Positions 35,557 through 44,072 of a DNA stretch of 64,000 bases are shown here, piece after piece. Made by a program: the position numbers and the translations under genes. This DNA comes from Candidatus Rokuibacteriota bacterium (GTDB lineage Bacteria > Methylomirabilota > Methylomirabilia > Rokubacteriales > CSP1-6), in contig QHTB01000131.1 of NCBI GenBank assembly GCA_003220615.1, positions 1 through 64,000 of the forward strand, written 5' to 3'. The notes beneath the pieces were generated by a model that had not been told where the DNA came from, did not search any database, and saw only the letters and a program-made list of their open reading frames with translations. Every line of letters starts with the position of its first letter. The first letter of the stretch is position 1.

Positions 35557-36783
35557 ATGGCAGTGACGTTCCCGATCTTCATGGATGCGCAGTCGACCAC
35601 GCCGGCGGATCCACGCGTGGTCGAGGCGATGCTGCCGTACTTCACCCAGAAGTATGGCCATCCGGCCAGCCGGAACCATCCCTTCGGATGGGAAGCTGAA
35701 GCGGCCGTCGATACGGCCCGCAGCCAGCTCGCGGCGCTGATCGGCGCCCGGGATCCGAAGGAGATCGTGTTCACGTCGGGCGGGACGGAGTCGATCAACC
35801 TCGCCCTCAAGGGCGTGGCCGAGATGTATCGGGAGAAGGGGAACCACATCGTCACTACGGTCATCGAGCAGCGCGCCGGCCTCGACGTGGCCAAGCGTCT
35901 GGAGCGGCAGGGCTCCGAGGTCACGTACGTGCCCGTGCAGCCCGACGGCCTGATCGACGTCGAGCAGATCGGCAAGGCGATCACGGACAAGACGGTCCTG
36001 GTCTCCGTGATGTTCGCCAACAACGAGATCGGTACGATCCAGGACATCGCGGCCATCGGCAAGCTCTGCAAGGCCAAGGGCATCCTCTTCCACACGGACG
36101 CCACGCAGGCGGTGGGGAAGATCCCGGTGAACGTGGAGGCGATGGGCATCGACCTGCTCTCGTGCACGGCGCACCTGATGTACGGGCCCAAGGGCATCGG
36201 AGCGCTCTACGTCCGGCGCAAGGGACCACGGGTCCGCATCGCGCCGATCATCGACGGCGGCGGGCATGAGCGAGGCATGCGGTCGGGCACGCTGCCCGTG
36301 CCCCTCATCGTCGGCCTCGGCAAGGCCGCCGAGATCGCCCGCGAGGTCATGCCCGAGGAGAGCGTGCGGCTGGCGCGGCTGCGCGACAAGCTGCAGGACG
36401 CCGTCCTGTCGAACGTCGACGAGGCCTTCCTGAACGGGAACGTCGAACGGCGACTGCCGCACAACCTGAACATCTCGTTCGCCTACGTCGAAGGGGAATC
36501 GGTGCTGATGGGCCTCAACAAGGAGTGCGCGCTGTCGTCGGGCTCGGCCTGCACGTCGTCGACGCTCGAGCCCTCGTACGTCATCGCGGCGCTCGGAGCC
36601 AGCGCCGAGCTGGCGCACTCGTCGATCCGCTTCAGCCTCCATCGGTTCAACACCGAGGAGGAAGTGGATTGGGTAGGTCGGCGCACCATCGAGGTGATCA
36701 AGCGCCTGCGGGAGATGTCGCCACTCTACGAATTGGCCAAGGAAGGCGTGGACCTGAAGTCGATCCAGTGGAAGGCCGAGTAA
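35557..36783 (+). CDS. iscS: IscS homologue lacking the PLP lysine (probably non-desulfurase)
   Basis: 408 residues, collinear with IscS. The segment that normally reads SHKIYGPKG reads TAHLMYGPKG, so the PLP-binding Lys is Leu. The usual EHKAVLD reads EQRAGLD, so the His stacking on PLP is Gln. The DNA is unambiguous (GCGCACCTGATGTAC; ATCGAGCAGCGC). The loop Cys is kept (SSGSACTSSTLEPS). By analogy with a Lys-less archaeal IscS, it may scaffold IscU and lend a Cys rather than make sulfane sulfur. It is in the correct operon slot, before iscU. A complete enzyme is encoded at 41701. Confidence 0.85.
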   Translation: MAVTFPIFMDAQSTTPADPRVVEAMLPYFTQKYGHPASRNHPFGWEAEAAVDTARSQLAALIGARDPKEIVFTSGGTESINLALKGVAEMYREKGNHIVTTVIEQRAGLDVAKRLERQGSEVTYVPVQPDGLIDVEQIGKAITDKTVLVSVMFANNEIGTIQDIAAIGKLCKAKGILFHTDATQAVGKIPVNVEAMGIDLLSCTAHLMYGPKGIGALYVRRKGPRVRIAPIIDGGGHERGMRSGTLPVPLIVGLGKAAEIAREVMPEESVRLARLRDKLQDAVLSNVDEAFLNGNVERRLPHNLNISFAYVEGESVLMGLNKECALSSGSACTSSTLEPSYVIAALGASAELAHSSIRFSLHRFNTEEEVDWVGRRTIEVIKRLREMSPLYELAKEGVDLKSIQWKAE

Positions 36784-36799
36784 CGGGGGAGACACGTTC

Positions 36800-37204
36800 A
36801 TGGCTTACAGCGACAAGGTCGTCGATCACTACAACAACCCGCGCAACGTCGGGTCCTTCGCCAAGGACACGCCGGGCGTGGGGACGGGGCTCGTGGGCGC
36901 GCCCGAGTGCGGCGACGTCATGAAGCTCCAGATCAAGGTCAACCTCGAGACGGGCATCATCGAGGACGCGAAGTTCAAGACGTTCGGCTGCGGCAGCGCC
37001 ATCGCGTCGTCGAGCCTGGCCACCGAGTGGCTCAAGGGGAAGTCTGTCGACGAGGCGGCCAAGATCAAGAACACGGACATCGTGAACGAGCTCAAGCTGC
37101 CACCCGTGAAGATCCACTGCTCGGTGCTGGCCGAGGACGCGATCAAGGCGGCCCTCGCGGATTACAAAACCAAGCAACCGGCCGAACCGGCGGCGACGAG
37201 GTAG
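36800..37204 (+). CDS. iscU: Fe-S scaffold protein IscU
   Basis: 134 residues. All cluster residues are present: Cys and Asp in ECGDVMKLQ, Cys in KTFGCGSAIASSS, and HisCys in the Hsc70-recognition loop LPPVKIHCSVLAEDA. It assembles [2Fe-2S] clusters and passes them on through HscA/HscB, encoded downstream. The spacing of 16 nt after iscS and a GGGGGAGA site support cotranslation. Confidence 0.95.
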   Translation: MAYSDKVVDHYNNPRNVGSFAKDTPGVGTGLVGAPECGDVMKLQIKVNLETGIIEDAKFKTFGCGSAIASSSLATEWLKGKSVDEAAKIKNTDIVNELKLPPVKIHCSVLAEDAIKAALADYKTKQPAEPAATR

Positions 37205-37220
37205 GAGGAGGCGAAGAGCG

Positions 37221-37550
37221 ATGGCGGTCGAGCTGACGGAAGCGGCGTCCAAGCAGGTCAAGGAGCTCAAGCAGGCGCAGAACCTGCCCGAGAACGTGTT
37301 TCTGCGGATGGGAGTACGCGGCGGCGGCTGCTCGGGTATGTCGTACTCGCTGGAGTTCGACACCGAGAAGGGGCCGCACGACCGCGAGTTCGATATCGAC
37401 GGCGTGAAGGTCGTCGTGGACACCAAGAGCTATCTCTACCTGGCCGGAATCACGCTCGATTACGTCCAGCAGGGATTGACGGGCGGCTTCACGTTCGTGA
37501 ACCCGAAGGCGAAGTCGACCTGTGGGTGCGGCACGTCGTTCTCGGCGTAG
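37221..37550 (+). CDS. iscA: A-type Fe-S carrier IscA/ErpA
   Basis: 109 residues of the HesB/IscA family. Conserved Cys are in GGGCSGMSYSL and the C-terminal CGCGTSF. It delivers Fe-S clusters to apoproteins. It is the last gene before a clear intrinsic terminator, so iscRSUA can form its own transcript. Confidence 0.95.
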   Translation: MAVELTEAASKQVKELKQAQNLPENVFLRMGVRGGGCSGMSYSLEFDTEKGPHDREFDIDGVKVVVDTKSYLYLAGITLDYVQQGLTGGFTFVNPKAKSTCGCGTSFSA

Positions 37551-37573
37551 CCGGCCCGCTCGACACGAGGTTG

Positions 37574-37598
37574 AACGGGCCCACGACGGGCCCGTTTT
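37574..37598 (+). terminator. Rho-independent terminator after iscA
   Basis: AACGGGCCC (37574-37582) and GGGCCCGTT (37588-37596) form a perfect 9-bp stem with loop ACGAC, followed by TTTTAGTTTG. It lies 24 bp after the iscA stop. It would separate or attenuate expression of hscB-hscA-fdx-iscX. Confidence 0.85.
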
Positions 37599-37800
37599 AG
37601 TTTGTGGCAGTGCGAGCCGTTCAGGTTCGGATACGGGTGACGCCAGGACAGCGTCACGCGTCGTCGCGACGCTGATCGGACAGGAAAGGAACCGCCGTGA
37701 GTGATCGCGGCGGGGCACGGGCGGGCGATGTGGGAGCGAAGGGGGCTACGCCCCCCTCGAACTCCCCCGGCCGGGTGCCCGTGCCCGGTGAGATGAGTCG
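37599..37800 (+). other. iscA-hscB spacer with GC-rich hairpins
   Basis: About 200 bp without a gene. GGGGGC-TAC-GCCCCC (37741-37755) and a nearby CCGGG...CCCGG inverted repeat look like REP-type elements. A promoter for hscB may be here but no good -35/-10 pair was found. Confidence 0.45.
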
Positions 37801-38388
37801 GTGAACCACTTCGAGGTCTTCGGATTGGAGCGGCGGCTCGGCATCGATGCCGAGGCGTTACAGCGACGGTTCTACGAGCTGTCGCGGCGCTATCACCCTG
37901 ACTTCCACGCGTACGCGACGCCCACGGAGCAGGCGGAGGCGCTTGCGGCATCGGCACGACTCAACGCCGCGTACCGGACGCTGCGCGACCCCATCGCCCG
38001 CATCGATTACCTGGTTCGCCTGGAGGAAGGCCGCGAAACGAAGGAAGGCGCCACCGACAAGCCGAAGGCGCCGCCGGAGCTCTTGGCCGAGATGTTCGAG
38101 ATCCAGGAAGCCCTGGCCGAGGCGAAGGCCGGCGGCCTGGATGAGACCACCCGGCGCACGCTGACCGAGCAGCGCGAGCGCTTGCTCGCGCGCCATGCCG
38201 AGGAAGAAGCGCGGCTGATCGGCCCGCTGTCGGCGGTGTGGGATGGGGCGGCCCCGGACAGGCGGCCGGCCCTCCTGGCCGCGTTCAAGCAAGCGCTGGC
38301 CACCCGCGCCTACCTGCGCACCGTGATCGATGACCTCGGGCAGGCGCTGGGTGAGGGAGACGAGATTGTCGCGCATCATCGGCATTGA
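37801..38388 (+). CDS. hscB: Co-chaperone HscB
   Basis: 195 residues. The N-terminal J domain contains the essential HPD (RRYHPDFH), then a C-terminal helical bundle (MFEIQEALAEAK...) that binds IscU. HscB stimulates the HscA ATPase and brings IscU to it. GTG 37801; the 3' end overlaps hscA by ~23 nt. Confidence 0.93.
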   Translation: MNHFEVFGLERRLGIDAEALQRRFYELSRRYHPDFHAYATPTEQAEALAASARLNAAYRTLRDPIARIDYLVRLEEGRETKEGATDKPKAPPELLAEMFEIQEALAEAKAGGLDETTRRTLTEQRERLLARHAEEEARLIGPLSAVWDGAAPDRRPALLAAFKQALATRAYLRTVIDDLGQALGEGDEIVAHHRH

Positions 38389-40219
38389 CCTCGGGACGAC
38401 CAACAGCCTCGTCGCCTACGTCGACGACGCGACGGGACTGCCGCGCGTCATTCCCGACGGCGAAGGGCGGAAGCTGTTGCCCTCGGTCGTCGCGTTCGCG
38501 CCCGAGGGCATCCTCGTGGGCGAGGCCGCTCGCCGGCAACTGGTCCGGCGGCCGCACTCCACCGTCTATTCGGTGAAGCGCTTCATGGGCCGCGACTACG
38601 AGGACGTCAAGGACGAGCTGCGCTATTTCCCGTTCGCCATCCGTCCGGCCGACGGCATCGTGAAGCTCGACGTCGGAGGCCGCGAGGTCACGCCGCCCGA
38701 GGTGTCGGCCGTCGTGCTGAAGTCGCTGAAGGAGCGGGCCGAGGCGCACTTCAAGGAGCCGGTCGAGAAGGCGGTCGTCACCGTCCCCGCCTACTTCAAC
38801 GACAGTCAGCGGCAGGCCACCCGCGATGCCGGCCGCATCGCCGGGCTCGACGTCGTCCGCATCGTGAACGAGCCGACGGCGGCGGCGCTCGCGTACGGCC
38901 TCCACCGTTTGTCCGAGGGCGTGATCGCCGTATACGACCTGGGCGGCGGGACGTTCGACATCTCGATCTTGAGGGTCAAGGACGGGATCTTCGAGGTCCT
39001 GGCCACCAACGGCAACACGCATCTGGGCGGTGACGACTTCGACCGCGTCATCATGTTGTGGCTGCTCGAAGACATCCAGTGCCGCCACCACGCGGAGATC
39101 GTCCGGAGCGGACTCGATCTCGCTCGCGATGCCGAGGCGATGCAGGAGCTGCGGCTGGCCGCCGAGGCCGCGAAGATCCGGTTGTCCACCGAGGAACGGA
39201 CGCGGCTCACGATCCCGTTCGCCGGTTTCACCTACCGCACGGAGATCACGCGGGCCGACGTCGAGCGCCTCATCGAGCCACTGGTGGCCCGAACCCTCGA
39301 GCCGTGCCGCCGCGCGCTGGCCGATGCCGGGCTCCGCCGCGAGCAGATCGACCAGGTCGTCCTCGTCGGCGGCTCGACGCGGGTGCCTCTGGTGCGCCGG
39401 CGGGTGGAGGAGCTCTTCGGGCGCACGCCGCACAGCCATCTCGATCCCGACGAGGTGGTCGCGCTCGGCGCCGCCGTCCAGGCCCGGATCCTCGCCGGCG
39501 GCATCACCGACATGCTGTTGCTGGACGTCACGCCGCTGTCGCTCGGCATCGAGACGCTGGGCGGAATCGTGAGCATCCTGATTCCGCGCAACACCACGAT
39601 CCCGACCAGCGCCCGCGAGATGTTCACCACGTCGGTCGACGGCCAGACGGTCGTCGACATGCACGTCGTGCAGGGGGAGCGCGAGCTGGCCAAGGACTGC
39701 CGGTCGCTCGCCCGCTTCGAGCTGCGCGGCATCGATCCGATGCCGGCCGGCATGCCCAAGATCGAGGTGACCTTTCTCATCGACGCCAACGGAATCCTCC
39801 AGGTGGCCGCCCGGGAGCAGCGCACCGGCAAGGCCACGTCGATCGAGGTGAAGCCGACCTACGGCCTGGCCGAGGCCGACGTGGAGCGCATGGTCGAGGA
39901 GTCGTTCCAGTACGCCGAGGCCGACGTCAGCGCGCGACTCCTCATCGAAGCGCGCAACGAGGCCGACACGGTCCTGACCCACGTGCGCCGCGCGCTCAGC
40001 CAGGGCGGTCATCTCGTCGGCGAGGACGAGCGTCGCGGCATCGCGTCCGCGCTCGAAGCGCTGGAGCGGGCGCGCGCGGGGCAGGACCGCGATCTCATCC
40101 GGGACGCGACGACGGCCCTCAACCATGCCACCGAGCATCTGGCCGAGCTGATGATGGACGCCGCGCTCAAGGGCGCGCTCTCATCCAAGCGGGCCGCCGA
40201 GATCATGGAGTCGTCGTGA
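38366..40219 (+). CDS. hscA: Hsp70-type chaperone HscA
   Basis: 617 residues. The N-terminal ATPase domain opens with [18 protein letters not shown] and has [13 protein letters not shown] and [13 protein letters not shown]. The substrate-binding domain has [15 protein letters not shown]. The length and operon place it as HscA rather than DnaK. TTG 38366 is chosen for the GGGAGA site upstream; GTG 38351 is an alternative giving 5 more residues. Confidence 0.93.
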   Translation: MSRIIGIDLGTTNSLVAYVDDATGLPRVIPDGEGRKLLPSVVAFAPEGILVGEAARRQLVRRPHSTVYSVKRFMGRDYEDVKDELRYFPFAIRPADGIVKLDVGGREVTPPEVSAVVLKSLKERAEAHFKEPVEKAVVTVPAYFNDSQRQATRDAGRIAGLDVVRIVNEPTAAALAYGLHRLSEGVIAVYDLGGGTFDISILRVKDGIFEVLATNGNTHLGGDDFDRVIMLWLLEDIQCRHHAEIVRSGLDLARDAEAMQELRLAAEAAKIRLSTEERTRLTIPFAGFTYRTEITRADVERLIEPLVARTLEPCRRALADAGLRREQIDQVVLVGGSTRVPLVRRRVEELFGRTPHSHLDPDEVVALGAAVQARILAGGITDMLLLDVTPLSLGIETLGGIVSILIPRNTTIPTSAREMFTTSVDGQTVVDMHVVQGERELAKDCRSLARFELRGIDPMPAGMPKIEVTFLIDANGILQVAAREQRTGKATSIEVKPTYGLAEADVERMVEESFQYAEADVSARLLIEARNEADTVLTHVRRALSQGGHLVGEDERRGIASALEALERARAGQDRDLIRDATTALNHATEHLAELMMDAALKGALSSKRAAEIMESS

Positions 40220-40542
40220 TGGCTGTGCACCGCGTGACGTTCCTTCCCCTGAACAAGACCGTCGAGGTCGACGACACCAAGTACCCGTTGGCCGATCACG
40301 GCAAGCCGGGCTCGCTCCTCGACATCGCGCTCGCCCACGACATCCCGCTCGAGCACAACTGCGGGGGCAGCTGCGCGTGCACGACCTGCCACGTCGTCGT
40401 GCGCGAGGGTGAGGAGAATCTCTCGGAGATGCAGGCCGACGAGGAGGATCGCCTGGACATGGCGGAAGGGCTGACGATCCATTCCCGCCTGGGCTGTCAG
40501 GCGGTGGTTCACGGCGACGTCGTGGTGGAGGTTCCCAAGTGA
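40219..40542 (+). CDS. fdx: ISC-type [2Fe-2S] ferredoxin
   Basis: 107 residues. The ligand motif CGGSCACTTCHV plus a distal Cys in SRLGCQAVV gives the C-x5-C-x2-C...C pattern of ISC ferredoxins, which supply electrons for cluster assembly. It overlaps hscA by 1 nt (TGATG) and iscX by 4 nt. Confidence 0.95.
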   Translation: MAVHRVTFLPLNKTVEVDDTKYPLADHGKPGSLLDIALAHDIPLEHNCGGSCACTTCHVVVREGEENLSEMQADEEDRLDMAEGLTIHSRLGCQAVVHGDVVVEVPK

Positions 40543-40745
40543 CGATGAAGTGGCGAGACGCCGAAGACATCGCCATCGCGCTCAGCGAGCGGTATCCCGA
40601 CACCGATCCGCTGGCCGTGCGGTTCACGGATCTCCATCGCTGGGTGACCGAGCTCGCCGGGTTCGCCGACGACCCCAAGGCCTCGAACGAGTCGACGCTC
40701 GAGAAGATCCAGATGGCGTGGCTGGATGAGTACCGGAACCGCTAG
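40539..40745 (+). CDS. iscX: IscX (YfhJ) iron-binding adaptor
   Basis: 68 residues. MKWRDAEDIAIALSERYPDTDPLAVRFTDLHRWV is followed by NESTLEKIQMAWLDEY, matching IscX over its full length. IscX binds iron and IscS and modulates desulfurase output. Here the operon IscS lacks its Lys, so IscX may act on the second desulfurase or on the scaffold itself. Confidence 0.93.
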   Translation: MTMKWRDAEDIAIALSERYPDTDPLAVRFTDLHRWVTELAGFADDPKASNESTLEKIQMAWLDEYRNR

Positions 40746-40755
40746 CGTGAGCCGT

Positions 40756-40980
40756 CTACCAGGTGACGACCTGGTCCGCCGCGAAGATCTGCTCGAGGAG
40801 CGCGTCCCACGAGAGCTCGTCGGGCACGCGCTGGACCCGGACGCCCACGGGCAGCATCGAAAGCGCGGCGCCGTGCAGGAGCGCGACGGCGACCTGGTCG
40901 CCGACGCCGAGCGCGCGCTCGACGGCGGCCCGGACGAGGTCGGGATCGCCACCCTTGAAGAGATGGAGGACCGCGGCCAT
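40756..40980 (-). CDS. DsrH/TusB-like protein without cysteine
   Basis: 74 residues. MAAVLHLFKGGDPD...VALLHGAAL...IFAADQVVTW resembles DsrH/TusB, including the short length and terminal Trp. There is no Cys at all, so it cannot carry a persulfide. It is last of three coupled minus-strand genes (ATGA overlap upstream) and converges on iscX with 10 bp between stops. Confidence 0.65.
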   Translation of the reverse strand: MAAVLHLFKGGDPDLVRAAVERALGVGDQVAVALLHGAALSMLPVGVRVQRVPDELSWDALLEQIFAADQVVTW

Positions 40981-41333
40981 CAGAAGACGATGAAACTCCG
41001 GGCGTGGCGCATCAGGTCGGCGATGTCTTCACGACTCACGGGGACGACGGGATGCTTGTCGGCGTTCCAGTCCGAGGCGTCCGGGATGGCGGAGGCCTCG
41101 ACGTGGAAGGGCACACCGAGCTGGCGAAGGCTCGCGCGGAACTTGGCGATGTCGTCGCCGTCTACCAACTCGTCGGTGTCGTCGTCGAGCAGGTGCACGG
41201 CCCCGTCGGTCAGCACGAACGTCACCTGGTTCTCGCCGGCGACCACCCCGACGCCGATGCGCATGGCCTCGAAGGCCCGGTGCGACGTGCGGGGGTCGCT
41301 CGCGATGAGCACGAGGACCGGCGAGCCCGACAC
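40980..41333 (-). CDS. DsrE/F-like protein, middle gene of the trio
   Basis: 117 residues with a DsrE-type alpha/beta pattern (VLVLIASDPRTSHRAFEAMRI...VTFVLTDGAVHLLD). No Cys is seen. By position it corresponds to TusC/DsrF. It is coupled to the DsrH-like gene by a 4-nt overlap and lies 1 nt after its upstream neighbour. Confidence 0.65.
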   Translation of the reverse strand: MSGSPVLVLIASDPRTSHRAFEAMRIGVGVVAGENQVTFVLTDGAVHLLDDDTDELVDGDDIAKFRASLRQLGVPFHVEASAIPDASDWNADKHPVVPVSREDIADLMRHARSFIVF

Positions 41334-41334
41334 G

Positions 41335-41658
41335 TCAGTTCAGCGCGATGAAGCGGTCGGTGCCGTTGATGATATCGGTCAGCACGACGAGGCCGCAGTA
41401 CGTCACGTCGGCGGCGTCTTCCAGGGGGATGCGACGCTTCTGGCAGCCGTAGGCGCAGGCGAACAGCTTGACGCCGCGCGCGGGCAGCGCGCGCAGACGG
41501 CGATCGGCGAGCGCGCGCACGCCGTCGTCGATCAAATACAGGTACACGTTGGCGCCGCGGTCGAGCGCAGCTTGGGCGAGGCCGAGTGCGGTGGCGAGGT
41601 TCGGATGCTCGGGCGCCGTCGAGATCATCAGCCCGAGCTTTTTGCCGGACAGCTCCAT
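41335..41658 (-). CDS. DsrE-family sulfur-relay protein
   Basis: 107 residues. LGLMISTAPEHPNLATALGLAQAALDRGANVYLYLIDDGV is the DsrE fold. The VKLFACAYGCQKRRI segment holds the Cys that would carry sulfur in DsrE/TusD. It is the only one of the trio with plausible sulfur-transfer Cys. It diverges from the second cysteine desulfurase by 42 bp, a likely sulfur source. Confidence 0.75.
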   Translation of the reverse strand: MELSGKKLGLMISTAPEHPNLATALGLAQAALDRGANVYLYLIDDGVRALADRRLRALPARGVKLFACAYGCQKRRIPLEDAADVTYCGLVVLTDIINGTDRFIALN

Positions 41659-41700
41659 CGCGGATCGAGCCTAACATCGTGACCAGGGGAGAGCAAGGCA

Positions 41701-42858
41701 ATGAGCCGTAAGGTTTACCTCGATCACAACGCCTCGACGCCTGTTCATCCGGACGTCGTGGCCGAGATGGTGCCGTACTTCCACGACGTGTTCGGGAATC
41801 CCTCCAGCATCCACGGCTTCGGCCGGGCCGCGCGCGATGCGGTGGACGTGGCCCGCGAGCGCGTCGGCCGTTTCCTCGCGGTGGCGCCGGAGGAGATCGT
41901 CTTCACGTCGGGTGGGACCGAGTCCGACAACTTCGGCGTGAAGGGACTGGCCCTGGCCCGCGGCCGCGGCCACATCATCACGTCGAAGATCGAGCACCAC
42001 GCCGTGTTGCGCACGTGCCAGACGCTCGAGGAACGCGGCTTCGAGGTCACCTATCTTCCCGTCGACGAGTACGGCATGGTGGCGGCCGACGACGTGAAGC
42101 GCGCGATCCGGCCCGACACGATCGCGATCAGCGTGATGCACGCCAACAGCGAGATCGGCACCATCCAGCCGGTCGCGGCCATCGGCGCGCTGGCCCGCGA
42201 GCACGGCGTGCCGTTCCACGTCGACGCCGTGCAGACGTTCGGCAAGGTTCCGATCGACGTGCACGGCTCCTCCATCGACCTGCTGTCGTTCTCCGGCCAC
42301 AAGATCTACGGCCCCAAGGGCATCGCCGGGCTCTACATCCGCAAGGGGACGAAGATGGTGGCGATCCAGCACGGCGGTGAGCACGAGCGCCGGCGGCGGG
42401 CCGGCACCGAGAACGTGCCGGGGATCGTCGGGCTGGGCAAGGCGGTCGAGGTTCGTGGCCGCGACATGGCGGAGGAAGCGGTGCGCGTGATGTCGCTGCG
42501 CGACCTCCTGTGGAACGGCGTGCGCCAGCGGATCCCCGAAGTTCGCCTCAATGGCCATCCCGTCGAGCGCTTGCCCGGCACCGCCAACATCGCGTTCCGT
42601 CACGTCGAGTCGGAGTCGATCGTGCTCGGCCTCGATCTGAAGGGCGTGGCCGTGTCGGCGGGCTCGGCCTGCACGGCCGGTCACGTGGAGCCGTCGCACG
42701 TCCTGGTGGCCCTCGGGCTCCCGCTCGACTGGGCGATGGGCGCGGTGCGCTTCTCGCTCGGCCGCAGCACGACCGCCGACGATATCGATTACGTCGTGGA
42801 TTGCCTCGAGCCGCTCGTGCGGAAGCTGCGCGTGGCGCTGCCGGCTGGACGCGCGTGA
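41701..42858 (+). CDS. Catalytically complete cysteine desulfurase (NifS/IscS type)
   Basis: 385 residues. The PLP Lys is in FSGHKIYGPKG, the stacking His in KIEHHAVLRTC, and the persulfide Cys in SAGSACTAGHVEPSHV. It takes sulfur from L-cysteine. Residues missing in the operon IscS at 35557 are all present, so this is probably the working desulfurase of the region. It is followed by a divergent IscU and CysE, each with overlaps. Confidence 0.93.
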   Translation: MSRKVYLDHNASTPVHPDVVAEMVPYFHDVFGNPSSIHGFGRAARDAVDVARERVGRFLAVAPEEIVFTSGGTESDNFGVKGLALARGRGHIITSKIEHHAVLRTCQTLEERGFEVTYLPVDEYGMVAADDVKRAIRPDTIAISVMHANSEIGTIQPVAAIGALAREHGVPFHVDAVQTFGKVPIDVHGSSIDLLSFSGHKIYGPKGIAGLYIRKGTKMVAIQHGGEHERRRRAGTENVPGIVGLGKAVEVRGRDMAEEAVRVMSLRDLLWNGVRQRIPEVRLNGHPVERLPGTANIAFRHVESESIVLGLDLKGVAVSAGSACTAGHVEPSHVLVALGLPLDWAMGAVRFSLGRSTTADDIDYVVDCLEPLVRKLRVALPAGRA

Positions 42859-43235
42859 GGTACAGCCCGACCGTCGTGGATCACTTCCTCAACCCGCGGA
42901 ACGCCGGGCTCATGCGCGAGCCGGATGGGGTCGGTGAGGACGAGTACGAGGGCTGCGGCGATCTCGCCCGCTTCTTTCTGCGCGTCGCGGACGGCCGGGC
43001 CCGCGAGCTGCGCTTTCAGACATACGGCTGCGGGCCGACCATCGCCGCCGCCAGCGTGGCCAGCGAGCGACTGGTCGGGCGCGCGGTCGAGGATCTCGTG
43101 AACGTCAAGGCGGACGAGATCGAGCGCGCGCTGGACGGGCTGCCGGAGGAGCGCAGGCATGCGGCTGACGTGGTGGCCGGCGCGGTGCGAGCCGCGGCGC
43201 TCGATCACCTGCGCCGTCGGAACGGCCATGTTTGA
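42855..43235 (+). CDS. Divergent IscU/NifU-N-like scaffold lacking the third Cys
   Basis: 126 residues from GTG 42855 (GTGA overlap). [16 protein letters not shown]...EGCGDLARF and [13 protein letters not shown] match IscU's first two Cys sites and the Asp. The third site, HC in IscU, reads RRHAADVV, so the Cys is Ala. The HscA-recognition LPPVK is also absent (LPEER). It may bind a labile cluster with His, or be a sulfur acceptor. Confidence 0.85.
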   Translation: MRYSPTVVDHFLNPRNAGLMREPDGVGEDEYEGCGDLARFFLRVADGRARELRFQTYGCGPTIAAASVASERLVGRAVEDLVNVKADEIERALDGLPEERRHAADVVAGAVRAAALDHLRRRNGHV

Positions 43236-43893
43236 CCGGCTGCGCGACGACGTGCGCGTGGTCCTCGAGCGTGACCCGGCCGCGCGCTCGACGCTCGAGG
43301 TGCTCCTGTCCTATCCAGGGGTGCACGCCCAGGCCCTCCACCGGTTCGCCCACCGGCTCTGGAATGGCGGCTGGCCGACGACCGCGCGATTCGTGTCCCA
43401 CGTGTCGCGCTTCCTGACCGGCATCGAGATCCATCCGGCGGCCAGGCTCGGCCGAGGGCTCTTCATCGATCACGGGATGGGCGTCGTCATCGGCGAGACG
43501 ACCGAGATCGGCGAGAACGTCACGCTGCTCCAGGGCGTCACGCTCGGCGGCACCAGCCTGAAGCGCGAGAAGCGCCATCCCACGCTCGGCAACAATGTCG
43601 TGGTGGGTGCCGGGGCCAAGATCATCGGTGGCTTCACGATCGGCGACGGCAGCCGCATCGGCGCCGGCTCGGTCGTGGTGCGGGAGGTGCCACCGAACTC
43701 CGTTGTGGTCGGGGTACCGGGCCGCGTAACATACCGCGACGGCCAGCGGGTGACGGGAGAGATCGACCTGAACCAGACCGATCTGCCCGATCCGGTGGCC
43801 AAGGCGATCGAGCAGCTCATCGAGCGCCTGCGCCGACTCGAAGTGGAGGTCGAGGAGCTGCGCAAGGCGGCCAAAGAGGAGGAGGTCCAGTGA
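43228..43893 (+). CDS. cysE: Serine O-acetyltransferase
   Basis: 221 residues. A left-handed beta-helix of hexapeptide repeats ([21 protein letters not shown]) contains the catalytic His/Asp region. [20 protein letters not shown] is typical of the short, EpsC/plant-type CysE. The C-terminus is a charged helix. It makes O-acetylserine for cysteine synthesis, feeding the desulfurase two genes upstream. It overlaps the IscU-like stop by 8 nt. Confidence 0.93.
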   Translation: MFDRLRDDVRVVLERDPAARSTLEVLLSYPGVHAQALHRFAHRLWNGGWPTTARFVSHVSRFLTGIEIHPAARLGRGLFIDHGMGVVIGETTEIGENVTLLQGVTLGGTSLKREKRHPTLGNNVVVGAGAKIIGGFTIGDGSRIGAGSVVVREVPPNSVVVGVPGRVTYRDGQRVTGEIDLNQTDLPDPVAKAIEQLIERLRRLEVEVEELRKAAKEEEVQ

Positions 43894-44072
43894 CTCCGAA
43901 GGACGTGATGAGTGTGCGGGAGGCTTCGACGTACCTGGCGATCGACGAGGCAACGCTCACGCAGCTCGCCGCCCAGCGCGGCATCCCCTGCATGGAAGTC
44001 AACGGCAGCTGGCTCTTCTCGAAGAAGTCCATCGACAAGTGGCGTACGCAGAGGCAGGTGACGCGCAAGTAG
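43890..44072 (+). CDS. Small HTH (excisionase/MerR-like) protein
   Basis: 60 residues. [28 protein letters not shown]...[17 protein letters not shown] is a winged HTH of the excisionase/MerR-N type. It begins in a GTGA overlap with cysE and ends in TAGTG with the HD gene, so it is cotranslated. A regulatory role for this sulfur unit is inference. It could also be a phage-type remnant. Confidence 0.8.
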   Translation: MTPKDVMSVREASTYLAIDEATLTQLAAQRGIPCMEVNGSWLFSKKSIDKWRTQRQVTRK

